Shown: piece after piece, positions 61,270 through 64,000 of the stretch | Layout: each line of letters starts with the position of its first letter | Numbering within the stretch: the stretch's first letter is position 1 | DNA from: Paenibacillus tyrphae | GTDB taxonomy: Bacteria > Bacillota > Bacilli > Paenibacillales > NBRC-103111 | Assembly: GCF_024158745.1 (NCBI RefSeq) | Contig: NZ_JAMZAW010000009.1 | Location: 62,001-126,000, forward strand | Length of the DNA stretch: 64,000 nt | Direction: 5' to 3' | Position numbers and translations under genes: made by a program | Notes under the pieces: generated by a model | Seen by the model: the letters and a program-made list of their open reading frames with translations, nothing else | Told to the model about the DNA's origin: nothing | Databases searched by the model: none

Positions 61270-61506
61270 TAATTGTTTGGTGTCGCTTCATAGTAAACAA
61301 ATGGAAACCAATGGAGGTTTAGTGCTACTCCTCTCCCTTGATTCCAATATGACATGGAGTTTGCCATCATGAGCGCTCCGGCTGAAATAACAGCGGCGGC
61401 GATTGCTCCAGCCTGAGCACCGGGAACAAAGGCTAAGAGTGCCGTAAGAAAGGAATCGGATGCAAAGCGACAAGAAGCAGAGCAGGCTTTTCCTTCGATT
61501 TTGATC
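61270..61506 (-). pseudogene. Start-less fragment of a small Gly/Ala-rich hydrophobic protein
   Basis: A minus-strand frame with no start codon, beginning just past the preceding gene's stop, reads IKIEGKACSASCRFASDSFL, LLAFVPGAQAGAIAAAVISA, GALMMANSMSYWNQGRGVAL and NLHWFPFVYYEATPNN, with the stop at 61270. The Ala/Gly helix and the Y-W-N-Q-G-R-G-V tail resemble small secreted bacteriocin-like proteins, but I cannot place it. The 5' part with the leader is gone or frameshifted. Confidence 0.45.
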
Positions 61507-61513
61507 CAAGGTA

Positions 61514-62026
61514 CTAGGGCAGTGTTTTATAAACGATGTTCCCGTCTTTATCTTTGGCTTGAATATCAATCGGTTCTCTAATATCCTCCGACAAACTGTA
61601 GAAAATTTTCTCATGATTATATTGTATTATTTTTAGGTCTTGTGGTTTAGATCCATTTACCTCAAGAGATTCGATCGCATCGTTCAATCTCCCAGATAAT
61701 AGCAAATAATTTAACTGCGGGTTCTTAGAAATTTGCCAATCGACCTTCTTTTCATTCAAGGGTGCATTTACAAACGAAGTGGAAGTAAGAACTTTATTGT
61801 TTTTTAGTAGAAAAATGTGAGTTTTTTGCGTTTTATCAGTACAGAAAACAACTTCAAGTTTATCTTCCGGATACGTCTGAAGAGAGTCTTTGTCAAAGGT
61901 TACGTTATTGTTAACATAGGTGGAAATGATATTGAATTTATCGTTCTCGTTGAATTTTAAATACAGTATGGTGACAATGCTCAGGATTAAAAGGCCCAAA
62001 ATAATCCATGTTCTTCTTTTATTCAT
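61514..62026 (-). CDS. Membrane-anchored unknown protein
   Basis: 170 residues from ATG 62026 with AGGAGGGCAC upstream. One N-terminal membrane helix (TWIILGLLILSIVTILYLKF) and an outside domain of about 140 residues with alternating strands (DKLEVVFCTDKTQKTHIFLL, PQDLKIIQYNHEKIFYSLSE). Looks like a type II anchored protein. Family not recognised. A strong hairpin upstream insulates it. Confidence 0.75.
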   Translation of the reverse strand: MNKRRTWIILGLLILSIVTILYLKFNENDKFNIISTYVNNNVTFDKDSLQTYPEDKLEVVFCTDKTQKTHIFLLKNNKVLTSTSFVNAPLNEKKVDWQISKNPQLNYLLLSGRLNDAIESLEVNGSKPQDLKIIQYNHEKIFYSLSEDIREPIDIQAKDKDGNIVYKTLP

Positions 62027-62090
62027 GTGCCCTCCTTAAACTTGATTTTTATAGTTGTAGCTTACATTCCTAAGTCCTGTGTCTAAAATC

Positions 62091-62131
62091 GTAAACAAAA
62101 GACCGCTCGACCAGAGCAGTCTTTTGTTTAC
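62091..62131. terminator. Strong symmetric hairpin
   Basis: GTAAACAAAAGAC pairs with GTCTTTTGTTTAC and CGCTCG with AGAGCA-side bases around a short loop. It should stop transcription from both sides and separates two small genes. Confidence 0.8.
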
Positions 62132-62141
62132 TTTGGTTCAC

Positions 62142-62309
62142 CTAGAAGCTTTTATTTACAGTCCCTGGTTTTTCCCAATGATCCGATCCAGTTGTCCATT
62201 GGAAACCAATAGACCATTGGATTTGTACAAAAAACCATTTATTATTTTTAAGGTTTTCAAAGGGAAATAACCTAATAAGTTGAGATGAAAATTTTAAAAA
62301 CGCGCGCAT
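62142..62309 (-). pseudogene. Short open frame, possibly the tail of a lost protein
   Basis: 55 codons from ATG 62309, without a ribosome site: FFVQIQWSIGFQWTTGSDHW and EKPGTVNKSF at the end look like protein, while the beginning is less convincing. Tail layout recalls the fragment at 61270. Includes one copy of the 45-bp repeat shared with 63028. Low confidence as a gene. Confidence 0.3.
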
Positions 62310-62325
62310 TACTCAACGAATAAGC

Positions 62326-62565
62326 TTATTTTTTGTCGAAATCATAAATCTCAGCAAGAATCAGGTAAATAATTCCGACGATTAGAGTGATTATACTGTA
62401 AGTGGTTAAATTCCCCCCTACATAATCTAACCATTGTTTGAAAGAATCTGGGCCATAAACAGTGCCAGGTGATGATGTTGAATAAATGGATGCAGTTAAG
62501 TATTTGACTCCTGTAAGAAAAGCAGAAATAGCTAAAAGAACAACCCCGGCCGTTCTCCTGCTCAT
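62326..62565 (-). CDS. Small two-helix membrane protein
   Basis: 79 residues from ATG 62565 (AGGAAATGATG site); the longer in-frame stretch upstream crosses a hairpin and other frames. Two hydrophobic helices (AGVVLLAISAFLTGVKYLTA and TYSIITLIVGIIYLILAEIY) flank an outside loop (STSSPGTVYGPDSFKQWLDY). Ends DFDKK. Family not recognised; could be an immunity-type small membrane protein given its neighbours. Confidence 0.6.
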   Translation of the reverse strand: MSRRTAGVVLLAISAFLTGVKYLTASIYSTSSPGTVYGPDSFKQWLDYVGGNLTTYSIITLIVGIIYLILAEIYDFDKK

Positions 62566-62679
62566 ATCATCATTTCCTTTCCTTATACACAGTAATACCA
62601 TAATATTGATAATAATTAAAAAAACTCCTACGCATAAAGGTGGGGAAATAACAATTTTCTTAATTTGTATAGCTGTTGA

Positions 62680-62718
62680 GCGTGCAACCTTTATGAAGGA
62701 TGCACGCTGTTTTGTTTT
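62680..62718. terminator. Hairpin between decayed ORF and membrane protein gene
   Basis: GCGTGCAaCC pairs with GGaTGCACGC, T-rich on the plus strand side. It begins just past the stop of the frame at 62720. Confidence 0.5.
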
Positions 62719-62719
62719 A

Positions 62720-63019
62720 TCAAGGACGTTGATTACCTGGATCGCGCCATCCATTGAAGTAGGCAACATGAAGTTTTGCTTTAGAGTAATTAACAAAATC
62801 TCCATCACCCAAAGCTTCAAAGCAGTGAACCCCTTCATCATATTGACCACTGATTACAACGTAACCCAATTGTCTACCGTTTTGGTTCCAATTTGAGCTT
62901 TCTTAGAAAGTTTAATGTGCCAGAACCGAAGTCATCAAGAGAGCGCTAATCGTTTGGTTTATCGTGTCGCCAGCAAAAACGCCCAAACTGAAACCAACAA
63001 TGTTCCAAGACACATGTAT
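62720..63019 (-). pseudogene. Decayed small gene with two in-frame stops
   Basis: One continuous minus-strand frame: HVSWNIVGFSLGVFAGDTIN, QTISALLMTSVLAH, TAA, TF, TAA, ESSNWNQNGRQLGYVVISGQ, YDEGVHCFEALGDGDFVNYS, KAKLHVAYFNGWRDPGNQRP, stop 62720. Both sides of the stops read like protein, the first a membrane helix and the second a soluble domain with W-N-Q-N-G-R. This could be one inactivated gene of about 100 codons or two frames placed by chance. Not recognised. Confidence 0.4.
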
Positions 63020-63107
63020 TCAGTGTCGATTTGTACAATAACCTTTTATATTTTTTAAGGTTTTCAAAGCGATGAAACGGCACCTAAAGGCAGGCCAGAC
63101 GCTACAT

Positions 63108-63602
63108 TCAAGATAGAGGCCCATCTTCTATAGTTCCGTCTGGTTTTACGACGTATTGATGAACTTGATTATCTGATCCCTGTACATAGGAAACTGAATA
63201 CAAATGAACCTTTTTGTTTTTCCACGCTATGAATAAATCAGCGCCTACCTTTCTCTCCTTCAGACCCTCTTTATCGACTACATAATCAGGAAAAGCGGAT
63301 TTATAGTCATTTTGCTTAAAGAAACGGTATAGCCAAAAGCTGTCGCCCCCGTTTTCTAAATCTCCGTTATCCTCTACGTCGATGAACCTATCTCCAAATA
63401 ATGATGTAACCTCTTCTTGCGTCATGCCTAATTTCAGACTGCTTTTAATATAGTTTACCTGTTTCGATATTTTTTCATCACTTGCAGTCGCTTCTTGCTT
63501 CACTGGTTCTTTTACATCCTTAGGTGTTGGGAGCGAAGTTTGACATGCCGAAGTTAACATGACAATAACTCCAAGAAACAAACAATAAACTGATTTGAAC
63601 AT
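63108..63602 (-). CDS. Lipoprotein with BamE/SmpA-like segment
   Basis: 164 residues from ATG 63602 with AGGGAG upstream. Signal peptide with lipobox VMLTSACQT. After a charged linker, SSLKLGMTQEEVTSLFGDRF matches the G-M-T-x-x-E-V-x-x-L-x-G motif of the small SmpA/OmlA-like fold found in many Gram-positive lipoproteins. The remainder is beta strands (GADLFIAWKNKKVHLYSVSY, HQYVVKPDGTIEDGPLS). The function is unknown. Cell-surface location is likely. Confidence 0.8.
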   Translation of the reverse strand: MFKSVYCLFLGVIVMLTSACQTSLPTPKDVKEPVKQEATASDEKISKQVNYIKSSLKLGMTQEEVTSLFGDRFIDVEDNGDLENGGDSFWLYRFFKQNDYKSAFPDYVVDKEGLKERKVGADLFIAWKNKKVHLYSVSYVQGSDNQVHQYVVKPDGTIEDGPLS

Positions 63603-63765
63603 CGGAAATCTCCCTTCAATTCAGGAAAAGTAAATGATTACTTTAAAACATAGACGAGTGAAAGTAAACATTTGTTTCGAGTTCCTTTAAATAGGAATAT
63701 TATATGCGCTGAAAAACAAAAAGGTCCAGAAAAGCGGAAAGCATCGGGGCAACTGGAGCAATAGT

Positions 63766-63793
63766 AAAAACCCCCGTCACATAGCGACGGGGG
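63766..63793 (-). terminator. Rho-independent terminator
   Basis: CCCCCGTC pairs with GACGGGGG around CACATAG-type loop bases, then TTTTTACT on the minus strand. It ends the gene running in from the right edge. Confidence 0.9.
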
Positions 63794-63804
63794 AAAGCAA
63801 GTTC

Positions 63805-64000
63805 TTAGCCCGATTTTTTAGATTTCTTCGAAACCATGTCCAATACAAATGCAGCAATTAAAACCATAATGAATATGCTGCCCATTATCACTCGTCCTTG
63901 ATAAACCTGTTGAAAGAGCAAAATTCCCATGAGAATGAAAGAAGCAACAATGTAAGGGACGTTTACCGAAAACCTTTTGAGCAAGAATCTTAGGAACAGA
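63805..64000 (-). CDS. Small membrane protein (5' end outside window)
   Basis: The last 64 codons of a minus-strand gene are visible: LFLRFLLKRFSVNVPYIVAS, FILMGILLFQQVYQGRVIMG, SIFIMVLIAAFVLDMVSKKS, KKSG, stop. Two hydrophobic helices and a lysine-rich tail. The start lies beyond base 64000. Family not recognised. Confidence 0.7.
   Translation of the reverse strand, partial: LFLRFLLKRFSVNVPYIVASFILMGILLFQQVYQGRVIMGSIFIMVLIAAFVLDMVSKKSKKSG

Larger units (their letters stand above)
62220..63073 (+). repeat. Pair of about 45-bp diverged direct repeats
   Basis: GATTTGTACAA.AA.CC.TTTAT and TTTTTAAGGTTTTCAAAG occur at about 62220-62263 and 63028-63073. Each holds an AACC(TT)/(AA)GGTT inverted repeat. 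On the minus strand they lie in front of the decayed ORFs, so they may be 3' ends or leaders of a duplicated small gene. Confidence 0.5.

Overview
The window reads as chromosomal DNA of a spore-forming, Gram-positive member of the Paenibacillaceae, most likely Paenibacillus. The pointers are strong GGAGG ribosome sites with frequent TTG and GTG starts, surface proteins with SLH domains, a CUT1 sugar importer coupled to YesM/YesN-type two-component genes, a CwlJ spore-cortex hydrolase beside a collagen-like BclA-type protein, and many stand-alone two-component systems. No rRNA, tRNA, CRISPR array, complete insertion sequence or prophage was seen. Base composition shifts between moderately GC-rich blocks (about 27-38 kb) and AT-rich blocks (about 49-56 kb and 61-64 kb).

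Layout. 1-8.2 kb: a secreted SLH-linked M13 peptidase cut by the window edge, a SUKH (SMI1/KNR4) protein, a zinc-ribbon-like unknown, a TetR/MFS efflux pair with a palindromic operator, a TMEM175-like channel. 8.5-12.4 kb: mqo and ahpC-ahpF. 12.5-17.5 kb: an alpha/beta hydrolase, a MerR protein with two HTH domains, a NUDIX hydrolase, an ECF-type sigma/anti-sigma pair, and several gene fragments. 17.6-22.3 kb: a methyltransferase-NUDIX-EamA cluster, a DUF2834 protein, an unknown, and a TPR-SUKH protein. 22.3-27.4 kb: an orphan BTAD response regulator divergent from an 1144-residue SLH surface protein. 27.5-37.5 kb: a DUF4855 secreted protein divergent from a solute-binding lipoprotein, two permeases, a YesM-type kinase and a YesN-type regulator, which together look like a polysaccharide-use locus. 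38.5-42.4 kb: a cluster of broken genes plus cwlJ. 42.6-44.3 kb: a collagen-like protein and a DUF4062 protein. 44.5-49.5 kb: two-component system plus a MacB/FtsX-type ABC transporter. 49.9-56.4 kb: an AgrA/AgrC-like system followed by two tandemly duplicated secreted serine hydrolases. 56.6-60.8 kb: a third two-component system with a BcrA-type ABC exporter and a lipoprotein. 61-64 kb: small membrane proteins and lipoproteins mixed with decayed small ORFs.

Three points stand out. First, the window is rich in deletion scars: halves of convergent genes joined together, an aldo/keto reductase head joined to a chemotaxis-receptor tail, a MerR-SRPBCC gene that appears to lack an internal segment, and fragments of an EamA transporter, a histidine kinase, a DHA2 transporter and a response regulator. 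Second, two transporter operons next to OmpR-type regulators each have three hexamers at exact 11-bp spacing before the promoter, and the LytTR regulator gene has a 22-bp-spaced GTT pair, so the regulatory wiring can be read from the DNA. Third, the LytTR/GHKL pair with duplicated secreted beta-lactamase-fold enzymes, and no agrB or agrD gene, is the best candidate here for an undescribed signalling or envelope system.
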